From: Acinetobacter harbinensis
GTDB lineage: Bacteria > Pseudomonadota > Gammaproteobacteria > Pseudomonadales > Moraxellaceae
NCBI RefSeq assembly: GCF_000816495.1
Contig: NZ_JXBK01000001.1
Coordinates: forward strand, 2,422,512 to 2,486,511
Direction of reading: 5' to 3'
Length of the DNA: 64,000 nucleotides
Part shown: piece after piece, positions 1-8,493 of the stretch
Layout of the letters: each line of letters begins with the position of its first letter
Position numbering within the stretch: the stretch's first letter is position 1
Position numbers and translations under genes: made by a program
The notes under the pieces: generated by a model
Seen by the model: only the letters and a program-made list of their open reading frames with translations
Databases searched by the model: none
What the model was told of the DNA's origin: nothing

Positions 1-359
1 AAAAAGACCATTTATATGCGGATCAATAAAAAACAGTAAATGACTCTAATTTTTTTGTTTTTATTTGTTTATCCTTCCACCAAATTTAAGCTTTAAAGCA
101 TACATTCATACAAACCATCACAGCAAAAACCTTAATCTGTCTATTAAAAACACAACGCTCTGTATTGCAGTGGATGTCAATGAAAAAGTGACATTTAACT
201 GAATTGACAGCGTATTGAACTCTTTTTCAATACGATCGAAGATAGAGCGAATATAGTCTTTTTCTCAGTTAAGCAGGATCGGTTTAATTCAATAAAATGC
301 TGCTAAAAAGAAAAATCTTATTTAGCAGCATTTCATGTGAGCAAAACAAAATTGCTGAC
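1..359. other. Intergenic region downstream of dut
   Basis: This AT-rich stretch lies downstream of dut. I see no credible coding frame in it. Its only clear structure is the inverted repeat at 295-333, listed separately as the dut terminator. The first 290 bases hold no motif that I recognise; they may be the upstream or downstream flank of a gene beyond the window edge. Confidence 0.6.
295..333 (-). terminator. Terminator of the rep-dut unit
   Basis: A 13-bp perfect inverted repeat (AAATGCTGCTAAA at 295-307 with TTTAGCAGCATTT at 321-333) has a 13-nt loop. On the minus strand it is followed by TTTTATT. It sits 26 bp after the dut stop codon, so it most likely ends the rep-dut transcript. 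Confidence 0.7.
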
Positions 360-812
360 TTAGTTTTGACCCGTATGCCCGAAACCGCCCGCACCACGTT
401 CAGTGGCAACAAACTCTTCTACCTGTTCAAATTCAGCTTGTAGCACTGGAACCAACACATATTGAGCCAAACGCTCGCCCGGCTCTAAGGTAAATGCAGT
501 TTGGCTACGGTTCCAAACAGATACCATCAGCTCACCTTGATAATCAGAATCAATTAATCCCACCAAGTTACCCAGTACGATGCCATGTTTATGCCCCAAA
601 CCTGAACGTGGCAAAATTAAACCGGCAAACTGAGGATCTTCGACATAAATGGCAAGACCAGTTTTAACCAATACTGTTTGACCCGCTTCAATCACAGTGG
701 CTTGCTCAACGCACGCGCGTAAGTCTAATCCTGCTGAACCTGCTGTTGCATAACTTGGCATCGGCCATTCTTTGCCTAAACGGCTGTCGATTACTTTGAC
801 TTGAACTTTCAT
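360..812 (-). CDS. dut: dUTP diphosphatase (dUTPase)
   Basis: The enzyme hydrolyses dUTP to dUMP and pyrophosphate. This keeps uracil out of DNA and supplies dUMP for thymidylate synthesis. At 150 aa it has the normal length of a trimeric dUTPase. The family motifs appear in order: [10 protein letters not shown] (24-33), PRSGLG (68-73), [11 protein letters not shown] (85-95, including the conserved catalytic-site Asp at 90) and the glycine-rich C-terminal arm [10 protein letters not shown] (139-148) that closes over the substrate. The gene lies 35 bp downstream of the helicase gene on the same strand, so the two are probably co-transcribed, and a strong terminator follows. Nothing is unusual. 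Confidence 0.97.
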   Translation of the reverse strand: MKVQVKVIDSRLGKEWPMPSYATAGSAGLDLRACVEQATVIEAGQTVLVKTGLAIYVEDPQFAGLILPRSGLGHKHGIVLGNLVGLIDSDYQGELMVSVWNRSQTAFTLEPGERLAQYVLVPVLQAEFEQVEEFVATERGAGGFGHTGQN

Positions 813-847
813 GTGTTCTGTCCTTGGGAGTGAGTTTAAATAAAATT

Positions 848-2887
848 TTAACGCTTGATCAGCGCACGTAAATTTTCCAAATAATGCTGTGCTTGCAACT
901 TTGGATCAATATTACCGGCGAGTTTTTTCTTACGCCCCAGCCAATCTAAATCGTCTTGAGGTAATTCATCCAGAAAACGACTTGGCGTCATTTGCTTCAT
1001 CTGTCCGCCATTCTTGCGCTGCTCAGCCAGCGTTAAGGTCAGACCTTGGCGCGCACGCGTAATGCCCACATACATTAACCGACGTTCTTCCTCAATCGTT
1101 TCGGCTGCAATCGAGTTTTTATGGGGCAGTAACTCTTCTTCTAAACCAATCATATAGACATAAGGAAATTCCAATCCTTTGGCGGCGTGCAGCGTCAGCA
1201 GATTGACTTTATCGGTATCCTCTTCTTCTTGTTGCTGCTCTAACATATCCAGCAGCACCATTTTACGAATCACACTTTCAATATTTTTATCATCAACATC
1301 TTCAGCGCGATTAATCAAGCTTTGAATACTGCTATACAGCACTTCAATATTATCCAGCTTGGTTTTTTCCTGCGCAGGACTGGCGGCTTGCTCTTTGATA
1401 TAGTCGATATAGCCGGCTTCATGCATCATTTGACGAATAATCGGCACGGGCTCATCATCTTCAAGCAAATTACGGGTAAAGGTGCCAATAAAATCAGCAA
1501 ATTCTGCCAACTGCGTGGTGGCCTTTTTCGGAATCACCATGGTGAGGCGCTGATCGCCTGCGGCACTTAATAAAGACAAATGATTTTCTTGCGCAAATAA
1601 GCCTAATTTTTCCAGTGTAACTGGGCCGATAGCACGCTTAGGGGTATTAATGATGCGTAAAAAAGCACTGTCATCTTCAGGATTAATAATCATCCTTAAA
1701 TAACTCATCAAGTCTTTAATTTCAGCACGACCAAAGAACGACTGCCCACCCGATAATTTATAAGGAATTTGCATCTGACGCAGATAGGTTTCTAAGATTC
1801 GTGCTTGAAAATTACCCCGATATAACACTGCATAATCTTTCCAGCTTTTACCATTCATCAGCTTATGCGTAATCACATCTTTAACCACGCGTTCGGCTTC
1901 ATCATCATCATTGCGGCAGGTAATCACACGAATGATTTCACCATGGCCTTTGTCTGACCAAAGCTTTTTCTCAAACAAATGCGGATTATTACCAATCACA
2001 GTATTGGCTGCCTTTAAAATACGGCTGGTCGAACGGTAGTTTTGTTCTAGTTTAATCACATTTAAATTGGGAAAATCTTCTTTTAACAAGGCCATATTTT
2101 CAGGCTTTGCACCGCGCCATGCATAAATCGATTGATCGTCATCGCCTACAGCAGTGAACTGCCCCATCACACCCACCAACAGCTTCACCAACATATACTG
2201 CGCAGTATTGGTATCTTGATATTCATCGACCAACAAATAACGCACACGATTCTGCCATTTATCGCGCACTTCAGCATTTTCTTGCAATAACCGTGTTGGC
2301 ATAACAATTAAATCATCAAAATCCACAGCGTTATAAGCCCGTAGATTACGCTCATATAGTTGATACAAATGGGCAAACTGCACATCTTCTGTAGTTTCAC
2401 AAGTGGTGTGTGCTTGCTCGGGTGCGATCAGATCATTTTTCCAATCCGAAATCATACGCATGGCTTTGGCAATCAATTCTTTGCTTTCTGCACCAGACAA
2501 ATTATCGCGATGCATTAAATCCATTAAAATGCGCTTACAGTCATCGGCATCTAAAATAGAAAAGTTATTTTTAAGCGGTGTGTGTTTTAATTCTAAACGC
2601 AGTAAATTTAAACCAAAGGTATGGAAGGTAGAGACTGAAAGCCCTTTGGATTCTTCACGAGACAATAACTTAGAGACCCGCTCTTTCATCTCACGCGCAG
2701 CTTTATTGGTAAAGGTCATGGCGGTAATACGGTAAGCTGGAATACCGCAATTTTGTACTAAATGCGCTACTTTTCGCGTGATTACCGACGTTTTACCTGA
2801 ACCTGCCCCCGCAAGTACTAACAAGGGCCCTTGAGTATATTTCATGGCTTCAAGTTGCTTGTCATTGAGTTGACTTGCCGACGACAT
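848..2887 (-). CDS. rep: ATP-dependent DNA helicase Rep (UvrD/Rep superfamily 1)
   Basis: A superfamily 1A 3'-5' helicase of 679 aa that helps replication forks past obstacles. Visible motifs are Walker A AGAGSGKT (about 26-33), Walker B VDEYQDTN, motif [16 protein letters not shown], motif [10 protein letters not shown], motif [15 protein letters not shown] and motif [12 protein letters not shown]. The reading frame is open for 40 codons further upstream. I place the start at 2887 because [15 protein letters not shown] matches the usual Rep/PcrA N-terminus and GAGGAAATACT lies just before it. The length fits Rep (about 670 aa) better than UvrD (about 720). UvrD or PcrA remains possible from sequence reading alone. 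dut follows 35 bp downstream. Confidence 0.9.
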   Translation of the reverse strand: MSSASQLNDKQLEAMKYTQGPLLVLAGAGSGKTSVITRKVAHLVQNCGIPAYRITAMTFTNKAAREMKERVSKLLSREESKGLSVSTFHTFGLNLLRLELKHTPLKNNFSILDADDCKRILMDLMHRDNLSGAESKELIAKAMRMISDWKNDLIAPEQAHTTCETTEDVQFAHLYQLYERNLRAYNAVDFDDLIVMPTRLLQENAEVRDKWQNRVRYLLVDEYQDTNTAQYMLVKLLVGVMGQFTAVGDDDQSIYAWRGAKPENMALLKEDFPNLNVIKLEQNYRSTSRILKAANTVIGNNPHLFEKKLWSDKGHGEIIRVITCRNDDDEAERVVKDVITHKLMNGKSWKDYAVLYRGNFQARILETYLRQMQIPYKLSGGQSFFGRAEIKDLMSYLRMIINPEDDSAFLRIINTPKRAIGPVTLEKLGLFAQENHLSLLSAAGDQRLTMVIPKKATTQLAEFADFIGTFTRNLLEDDEPVPIIRQMMHEAGYIDYIKEQAASPAQEKTKLDNIEVLYSSIQSLINRAEDVDDKNIESVIRKMVLLDMLEQQQEEEDTDKVNLLTLHAAKGLEFPYVYMIGLEEELLPHKNSIAAETIEEERRLMYVGITRARQGLTLTLAEQRKNGGQMKQMTPSRFLDELPQDDLDWLGRKKKLAGNIDPKLQAQHYLENLRALIKR

Positions 2888-2970
2888 AGTATTTCCTCGT
2901 TTTAATTCGAGCTCGATTATAGTCATCTTGCTCAAGCTTGCATAACCTGAAATACAAATTTGACATTCGT

Positions 2971-2999
2971 AAAAAAACCACCGTGACGGTGGTTTTTTT
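2971..2999 (-). terminator. Terminator of the OmpA-like lipoprotein gene
   Basis: The stem CCACCG/CGGTGG (2978-2992) has a TGA loop and is flanked by seven A and seven T residues. It could work in both directions but lies directly after the minus-strand lipoprotein gene, ahead of rep. Confidence 0.85.
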
Positions 3000-3013
3000 A
3001 TATTCAATCGACT

Positions 3014-3664
3014 TTATTGAATCGCGTAGATGCTAATTTCTACACGACGGTTTTGTTCACGACCCGCCGCAGTTGCATTGCTTGCAATTGGGTTGGCTGA
3101 ACCTTGACCTTGTGCATTAATACGTGAAGTAGAAACACCTTGAGATGCGAGGTAGCTTGCTACAGATTGTGCACGTGCTTGAGACAATGGAATATTGATC
3201 GAATCATTACCAGTACTATCGGTATAACCCGTTACCAAGATACCGCTCTTGTTATCTTCAGTTAAGGTTTGAGCAACTTTATTCAAAGTCGCATAAAAGT
3301 TTGGTTTGATATTTGATTTGTTGGTATCAAAAGTAATGCTACCTGGCATAACCAGACCTACCGAACCATCTGGATTACGGTTTACATCTACACCAGTACC
3401 TTGCAATTGTTGACGAAGTTTTTTCTCTTTATTATCGAGATAGACACCCGTTGCACCACCCAATACAGCACCAAGTGCTGCTGCGCGGTTGTTTTGTGCG
3501 CTGCTATTTGCACTGCCTTTAGAAATACCATAACCCGCAGCAGCACCTACAAGTGCGCCAATGGCAGTTTTGTCGTATTCTACGCCGCCTAAGTTATTAC
3601 CTGTGGTTGAACAACCTGATAATACCATTGCCCCGACTACTGCTGAAATTGCTAGTGCACGCAT
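3014..3664 (-). CDS. OmpA-family outer-membrane lipoprotein with glycine zipper (YiaD-like)
   Basis: The 216-aa protein starts with a lipoprotein signal peptide ending in the lipobox LSGC (Cys about 19). A glycine-zipper segment follows, IGALVGAAAGYGISKG (about 35-50), then a C-terminal OmpA peptidoglycan-binding domain (about 105-215) with [20 protein letters not shown] and REQNRRVEI. It should be anchored in the outer membrane and bind peptidoglycan through the OmpA domain. The frame is open 51 codons upstream. The start at 3664 is chosen for its signal peptide and the AAGGAG site 8 nt before it. The architecture matches YiaD-type proteins. It is distinct from the major porin OmpA at 57781. 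Confidence 0.9.
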   Translation of the reverse strand: MRALAISAVVGAMVLSGCSTTGNNLGGVEYDKTAIGALVGAAAGYGISKGSANSSAQNNRAAALGAVLGGATGVYLDNKEKKLRQQLQGTGVDVNRNPDGSVGLVMPGSITFDTNKSNIKPNFYATLNKVAQTLTEDNKSGILVTGYTDSTGNDSINIPLSQARAQSVASYLASQGVSTSRINAQGQGSANPIASNATAAGREQNRRVEISIYAIQ

Positions 3665-3908
3665 TGCATGACTCCTTTTTGTGTTTTGTTGTATGTTCGA
3701 ATCATGAAGTAAAGAACGCAGGCATACCATTGATTTTTTGTAAATAATATAAACATATTTGACATTTTGTAATAGTTTTTGTATGTGTAACTCAGCAGTT
3801 CCGCATAATTCCTTCACAGTTAAAGGAATTACTTTTTTATTTCAACCGATAGACTTATATTAACAGACAAGAAAAAATTAGACGACTTCATCTCAGGACC
3901 GTTTTTAT

Positions 3909-4862
3909 ATGTCATCGCAATCTAAGAAACAGCCGCTATTAAAAAAAATATCTCGAGCACTCGCTGTTGGTTCAGTCATTACAGGAAGTACTTTTTTTCA
4001 CGGTCCACCGGTTTTGGCACTTGGCCTGACTAAACTGATTAAAAAATCACGTAAAGTTGATGAAACCAATATTCACATTACCAACAGTTGGTTGGGAGTG
4101 AACAATTGGTTGATTGATCATGTTTTACCTGAGCTAAAATGGCAGATCAGTATTGATGAACATTTAGATCTAAGCATGCAAGGGCGTTATTTGATGATGT
4201 GTAATCATCAAAGCTGGGTCGATACCACGGTGAATCAATATTTCGGTTTAACGCGTATGCCGCTGACACGCTTCTTTACCAAATGGGAACTGATCTTTAT
4301 TCCATTTGTTGGGCAAGCCTTTAAAATTTTAGGCTTCCCTATGATGAAGCGACATACAAAACAACAAATAGCCGCCAATCCAATGCTTAAAAAACGTGAT
4401 TTAGAAGAATCACGTAAAGCCTGTGAGCAATTGCTAAGTCAGCCGTTTACTTTACTGAATTATTTGGAGGGCACACGTTTTAGCCCAGAAAAACATGCCA
4501 AGCAAAACTCCCCTTATCAACACTTATTAAAGCCAAAAGCCGGTGGTTTGGCATTAGCCTTAAATATTCTAGGCGATAAAATTGACGCTTTGGTGGACAT
4601 GACCATTGTCTATCCTGATGGCGCGCCCGATTATGATGATTTTTGGTTAGGCAATGTACAGCGCATTGCCATCGATGTGCGTAAAATTGAGATCCCCGAT
4701 TGGGTCTTAGGCGGCAATTATGAAGAAGACCCTGAATACCGTGAGCGTTTTCAACAGTGGGTCGATGCATTGTGGACTGAAAAAGATCAACTGATTCAGC
4801 GCATGAAACAAAATTTTGCCGAAAATGGACCAATAGCTAAGGAAGACAATGAAGCAAGATGA
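3909..4862 (+). CDS. Lysophospholipid acyltransferase family protein (YihG/PlsC-like)
   Basis: The 317-aa protein carries the acyltransferase signature NHQSWVDT (HX4D, about 99-106) and the substrate-site motif EGTRFSPE (about 187-194). A hydrophobic segment near residues 20-40 probably anchors it to the inner membrane. By family it would transfer an acyl chain from acyl-ACP or acyl-CoA to a lysophospholipid, as in phosphatidic acid synthesis. The length and the NHQSWVD context resemble YihG rather than the shorter PlsC. Its last 14 bases overlap the start of the next gene, which suggests translational coupling. Substrate specificity cannot be read from sequence. Confidence 0.85.
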   Translation: MSSQSKKQPLLKKISRALAVGSVITGSTFFHGPPVLALGLTKLIKKSRKVDETNIHITNSWLGVNNWLIDHVLPELKWQISIDEHLDLSMQGRYLMMCNHQSWVDTTVNQYFGLTRMPLTRFFTKWELIFIPFVGQAFKILGFPMMKRHTKQQIAANPMLKKRDLEESRKACEQLLSQPFTLLNYLEGTRFSPEKHAKQNSPYQHLLKPKAGGLALALNILGDKIDALVDMTIVYPDGAPDYDDFWLGNVQRIAIDVRKIEIPDWVLGGNYEEDPEYRERFQQWVDALWTEKDQLIQRMKQNFAENGPIAKEDNEAR

Positions 4863-5922
4863 AAAAATAAATCAATTTCGCTTTGGTTTTTTAACAAAAG
4901 GCTCGTGGGGCTGGAAAGTTGGACTGGGTTATGACATTTTTATGATGGTCTTAATCGTCATCAACTTGTTTTGCTTAAGTGCCAATGCCGTATTAATGAG
5001 TGATTTTGGCGGTTGGTTATTTGACTTTATTCATCTGCCTGAGCTATTACAGTTTTATCGTACTGCATTGCGTCCATGGGTGATTATTACAGAAAGTTGG
5101 TTCACCAGTTTTCTAATTATTGAATTAATCCTGCGCTGGATTATTGCCATTTTGGGACAGCATCATCGGCGTTGGTTTTTCTTTCCCTTTATTCATTGGT
5201 ATGAAATTTTATCCGTCATTCCGCAGCTACGTTTTTTACGGCTTTTACGTGCTGGCTCTATTGCCTATAAACTGTATCAACATGGCTATAAAGTCATTCC
5301 AGATTTATGGTATCAACGTGCCAATTTTTACTATCACATGGTGCTGGAAGAACTGACCAGCCGTATTGTGATTACCGTTTTAGATGGCGTAAAACGTGAA
5401 TTATTAACCAGTAACACGCATCGAAAACTCATTGAGGATTTGGTGGATCATCACCGTGAAATGTTTGCTCGCGCTTTGGCAGATATTTTACAAGAATCTT
5501 TGGGCAAAGAATTACAGGCACAACGCATCAATATTGCTAAAAATGTCGGTAATATTGTCAATCAAGCCATTGAAGACACACCGGAGCTGACGCAATTGTT
5601 ACGCCTAATTCCCTTGGTCGGCGCACGTATAGAACAGCAAATTCAGAGTATTGGGCAGCGCTTGGGAGAAAATATTACCCAAGGTTTAATTCAGCCCTTT
5701 GCTCAAAATAATACTGCAGCTAAAAATCCGCTTTACAGTGAAATTGCACAGAAGGTCAGCCAAATTGCGATTGAGAAAAATCCACATGTGGAAAAATTAG
5801 TGGTGTCTGCGGTATTTGATAGTCTTGAGGCCGTGCGCCAACAGGTGAAAGTGAAACAATGGCAGCAGCTCCTCGATCAGCATGATCAGGTGGAATCCAC
5901 CCTATTGACGAAAAATAGTTAA
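4849..5922 (+). CDS. Voltage-sensor-like membrane protein of unknown function
   Basis: This 357-aa protein has hydrophobic segments at about 26-50, 80-107 and 112-130, then an arginine-patterned helix RFLRLLRAGSIAYKLYQ (about 131-147). The order resembles the S1-S4 voltage-sensor domain of ion channels. No pore helix or selectivity filter such as TVGYG follows. Instead the remaining 200 residues look soluble and helical, with the glycine- and glutamine-rich stretch IEQQIQSIGQRLGENITQG. It overlaps the acyltransferase gene by 14 bp, so the two are probably translated together. I do not know its function. A role in membrane physiology with its partner is only inferred. Confidence 0.75.
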   Translation: MKQDEKINQFRFGFLTKGSWGWKVGLGYDIFMMVLIVINLFCLSANAVLMSDFGGWLFDFIHLPELLQFYRTALRPWVIITESWFTSFLIIELILRWIIAILGQHHRRWFFFPFIHWYEILSVIPQLRFLRLLRAGSIAYKLYQHGYKVIPDLWYQRANFYYHMVLEELTSRIVITVLDGVKRELLTSNTHRKLIEDLVDHHREMFARALADILQESLGKELQAQRINIAKNVGNIVNQAIEDTPELTQLLRLIPLVGARIEQQIQSIGQRLGENITQGLIQPFAQNNTAAKNPLYSEIAQKVSQIAIEKNPHVEKLVVSAVFDSLEAVRQQVKVKQWQQLLDQHDQVESTLLTKNS

Positions 5923-6041
5923 AGCAGCGCTAGAGAAAAGCTGCAATTTGTTCTAGCATTTGTTTTATTTAAAATTTTACTTCGATTTACACCACGACTT
6001 CGATCTGACTGAAAAGAGCACAGAAGTTTTAAGGAATAATT

Positions 6042-6773
6042 ATGGCAGATATACGGATTACGGGCAGAATGTTTAATTTAACCCGCTTAACATTAGACAC
6101 CAATGACCAGCACGCAATCCGCCAAAAATTGACTCAAATGCTTCAAGGTACAGCCGCTTACGGCACCTTAGTCATTATTGATAGTATGGTAGAGCAAGAG
6201 TTAATTGCACTGATTCAATTGCTGGCCAGTCTTGATTTACAGCCCGTTGGCGTAATTGACGGCATTCTGAGCAATCAAGCACGTGCCATTCAATTCCCTA
6301 TTTTCCCAACAGATAAGCAACCTTTACAGCGCATTAAAGCCACGCATGAACAAGTGCTGGAATTACCTGCAGAATCTACTGAGGACACAGCGAAAAATGC
6401 TACGCCAGATGAGGCAAAACCGAGCCGAACCATCAGTCATGTGACCTCTTATCACAATGAAATTTTACGTACGGGTCAATGCTTAGTGCAAGATCACGGC
6501 GACATCATTTTAAATGCCGGAATCAATAGCGGCTCAGAAGTAATTGCTTCAGGAAATATACATATTTATGGTAGCGTCCGTGGTAGAGTCATTGCCGGTT
6601 TAGGTGGGGACAATGCAGCACGCATTTTCTGTCATTCTTTAGAAGCTGAACTGGTCTCTATTGCCGGCACTTATTGTGTCGCAGATGATATTCCACCACA
6701 TGTACTGAAAAAGTCTGTACACATTTACTTGAATAATCAGCAAGAACTGGTCTTTGAAGTTCTCGAATTTTGA
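6042..6773 (+). CDS. minC: Septum site-determining protein MinC
   Basis: MinC inhibits FtsZ ring formation away from midcell. The 243-aa sequence has an N-terminal FtsZ-inhibiting domain (about 1-110), a linker of low conservation (about 112-135) and a C-terminal beta-helix domain with [33 protein letters not shown] and [17 protein letters not shown]. The beta-helix domain dimerises and binds MinD. It is the first gene of a minC-minD-minE operon and has AAGGA before the ATG. The gap to minD is 66 bp. Confidence 0.96.
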   Translation: MADIRITGRMFNLTRLTLDTNDQHAIRQKLTQMLQGTAAYGTLVIIDSMVEQELIALIQLLASLDLQPVGVIDGILSNQARAIQFPIFPTDKQPLQRIKATHEQVLELPAESTEDTAKNATPDEAKPSRTISHVTSYHNEILRTGQCLVQDHGDIILNAGINSGSEVIASGNIHIYGSVRGRVIAGLGGDNAARIFCHSLEAELVSIAGTYCVADDIPPHVLKKSVHIYLNNQQELVFEVLEF

Positions 6774-6839
6774 TGTATAAATAAACACCAAAAGCCCCAT
6801 ATCTAATAGGGGATTTAAACCATAACAGGAGCGGAATCG

Positions 6840-7652
6840 GTGGCGAAAATTGTTGTCGTAACATCAGGCAAAGGCGGCGTAGGTAAAACGACCACAAGCG
6901 CATCTTTTGCAACAGGTTTAGCCCTTCGCGGCCACAAAACTGTTGTGATCGATTTTGACGTAGGCTTACGTAACCTTGATTTAATTATGGGTTGTGAACG
7001 TCGCGTTGTTTATGATTTTGTAAATGTACTCAATAATGAAGCTCGACTTCAACAAGCGCTTATTCGCGATAAAGATATTGAAAATTTATACATTTTACCT
7101 GCATCGCAAACCCGTGATAAAGACGCCTTGACTGATGAAGGCGTTGCTCGGATTATGGATGAACTATCACAAGAGTTCGATTACATTATTTGTGATTCAC
7201 CTGCCGGTATTGAGCGCGGTGCGATCCTTGCGATGTATCATGCGGATGAAGCGATTATTGTCACCAATCCTGAAATCTCTTCAGTACGTGACTCCGATCG
7301 TATTATTGGGATGTTAGACAGCAAAACTAAAAAAGTAGAACAAAACGAAGGTCGTATCCGTAAGCATTTATGCATTACACGCTTCAATCCTGAACGCGCG
7401 GATAAGCAAGAAATGCTGACCATCGACGATATTTCGAAAGATATTTTACGTGTTCCTACTTTGGGTGTGATTCCTGAATGTGAAATTGTGTTGCAAGCAT
7501 CGAATGAAGGTAAGCCGGTGATTCTTTTTCAAGACACTGCCGCAGGTCAAGCCTACGATGATTTAGTGGCACGTTTCTTAGGCGAAGATCGCCCTTACCG
7601 TCATATTACGGTAAAACCTAAAGGTTGGTTAGCACGATTATTTGGAGCGTAA
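6840..7652 (+). CDS. minD: Septum site-determining ATPase MinD
   Basis: A 270-aa deviant-Walker ATPase that binds the membrane as an ATP dimer, recruits MinC and is displaced by MinE. It has the deviant Walker A SGKGGVGKTT (about 10-19), the switch regions VIDFDVGLRNLD and ICDSPAGIE, and the C-terminal amphipathic membrane-targeting helix KGWLARLFG. The start is GTG at 6840, preceded by CAGGAGCGG. minE begins two bases after its stop, so coupled translation is likely. Confidence 0.97.
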   Translation: MAKIVVVTSGKGGVGKTTTSASFATGLALRGHKTVVIDFDVGLRNLDLIMGCERRVVYDFVNVLNNEARLQQALIRDKDIENLYILPASQTRDKDALTDEGVARIMDELSQEFDYIICDSPAGIERGAILAMYHADEAIIVTNPEISSVRDSDRIIGMLDSKTKKVEQNEGRIRKHLCITRFNPERADKQEMLTIDDISKDILRVPTLGVIPECEIVLQASNEGKPVILFQDTAAGQAYDDLVARFLGEDRPYRHITVKPKGWLARLFGA

Positions 7653-7654
7653 AC

Positions 7655-7927
7655 ATGGCAGGATTTTGGAGTAAAATATTCAGCAATGATGAAAAACCGA
7701 CAAGCGCTCAGACAGCCAAAGATCGCTTAAAAGTTATTGTTGCCTCAGAACAAGGTTTAGGTAAACGCCTGAGCCAAGATAAGATTGATCAAATGAAGCT
7801 AGAGATCATGCAAGTGGTCAATCGCTATGTTCGCGGCGTAGATGAGCAACACATTCAAATGTCCGTGCGTTCTGAAGCCAATCTTGAAATGTTAGAAATG
7901 AATATCAATTTACCTGAAGAGCGATAA
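7655..7927 (+). CDS. minE: Cell division topological specificity factor MinE
   Basis: The 90-aa MinE stimulates the MinD ATPase and so drives pole-to-pole oscillation. The N-terminal membrane-targeting sequence MAGFWSKIF is followed by the anti-MinCD helix region (about 13-30) and the topological specificity domain containing LEMLEMNINLPE. The frame is open 10 codons upstream, inside minD. The ATG at 7655 gives the conserved N-terminus. GGAG of the minD end (TTTGGAGCG) serves as its ribosome binding site. A good terminator at 7962 closes the operon. Confidence 0.96.
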   Translation: MAGFWSKIFSNDEKPTSAQTAKDRLKVIVASEQGLGKRLSQDKIDQMKLEIMQVVNRYVRGVDEQHIQMSVRSEANLEMLEMNINLPEER

Positions 7928-7961
7928 TCTGAATTCTGATTAGTTAAGTAAATTGATTCAA

Positions 7962-7993
7962 GGCAAAATAGCGGCAGTTATTTTGCCTTTTTT
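7962..7993 (+). terminator. Terminator of the minCDE operon
   Basis: The stem GGCAAAATA/TATTTTGCC (7962-7970 and 7979-7987) has an 8-nt loop and is followed by a T-rich tail. It lies 34 bp after minE and just before the ribosome binding site of the next gene. Confidence 0.8.
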
Positions 7994-8019
7994 ATTTATT
8001 GATTATTAAGGAGATTGCG

Positions 8020-8307
8020 ATGGCATTATCTCAGCCAGCCACATTCAATGAAGAATGGTCCGATGCACGTGTATTTGCCTATTTAACCCAACTACCGCCT
8101 GCAGGAGTCAATGCAGACTTTCATGTGTTGTATCATGCATTTAAACATATGCGTCCGACTGACTATGAACGTCTACTGAGCCAATTCGTTGCTGATGGCC
8201 GTGATCTAAACGCCACCAATACACAAGGTCAGCGGATTCACGATATTATTGCTGAGTATCCACGCCAAAGTGAAGGCTTTTTAGCAATTTTGGCTAAATT
8301 TGCTTAA
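8020..8307 (+). CDS. PA4642-family small protein
   Basis: A 95-aa soluble protein of unknown function. Its pattern of ERLLSQFVADGRDLNATNTQGQ followed by a short C-terminal helix resembles the Pseudomonas PA4642 family. No catalytic motif is visible. The ATG at 8020 is chosen over an in-frame start seven codons earlier because AAGGAG lies 7 nt before it. It stands alone between the min terminator and the bidirectional terminator shared with ftsK. Confidence 0.8.
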   Translation: MALSQPATFNEEWSDARVFAYLTQLPPAGVNADFHVLYHAFKHMRPTDYERLLSQFVADGRDLNATNTQGQRIHDIIAEYPRQSEGFLAILAKFA

Positions 8308-8451
8308 TACTGAGCCTAAAAAGCCGGCCAATTGATATCAACATCCGGTTTCTTACGCTTCAACAGCATCTAGATGACTGGGTTTACTATTATTTTGTAT
8401 GATCTCATCTGCTTTGAGTGCGTTCAAATAAGTCTATTAAAATTCAGTCAT

Positions 8452-8480
8452 AAAAAAACCTGCACAGTGCAGGTTTTTTT
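8452..8480. terminator. Bidirectional terminator between the PA4642-like gene and ftsK
   Basis: CCTGCACAGTGCAGG (8459-8473) is flanked by seven A and seven T residues, so it can end transcripts from both converging genes. It lies 14 bp from the ftsK stop codon. Confidence 0.85.
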
Positions 8481-8493
8481 ATGACTTTAAAAT

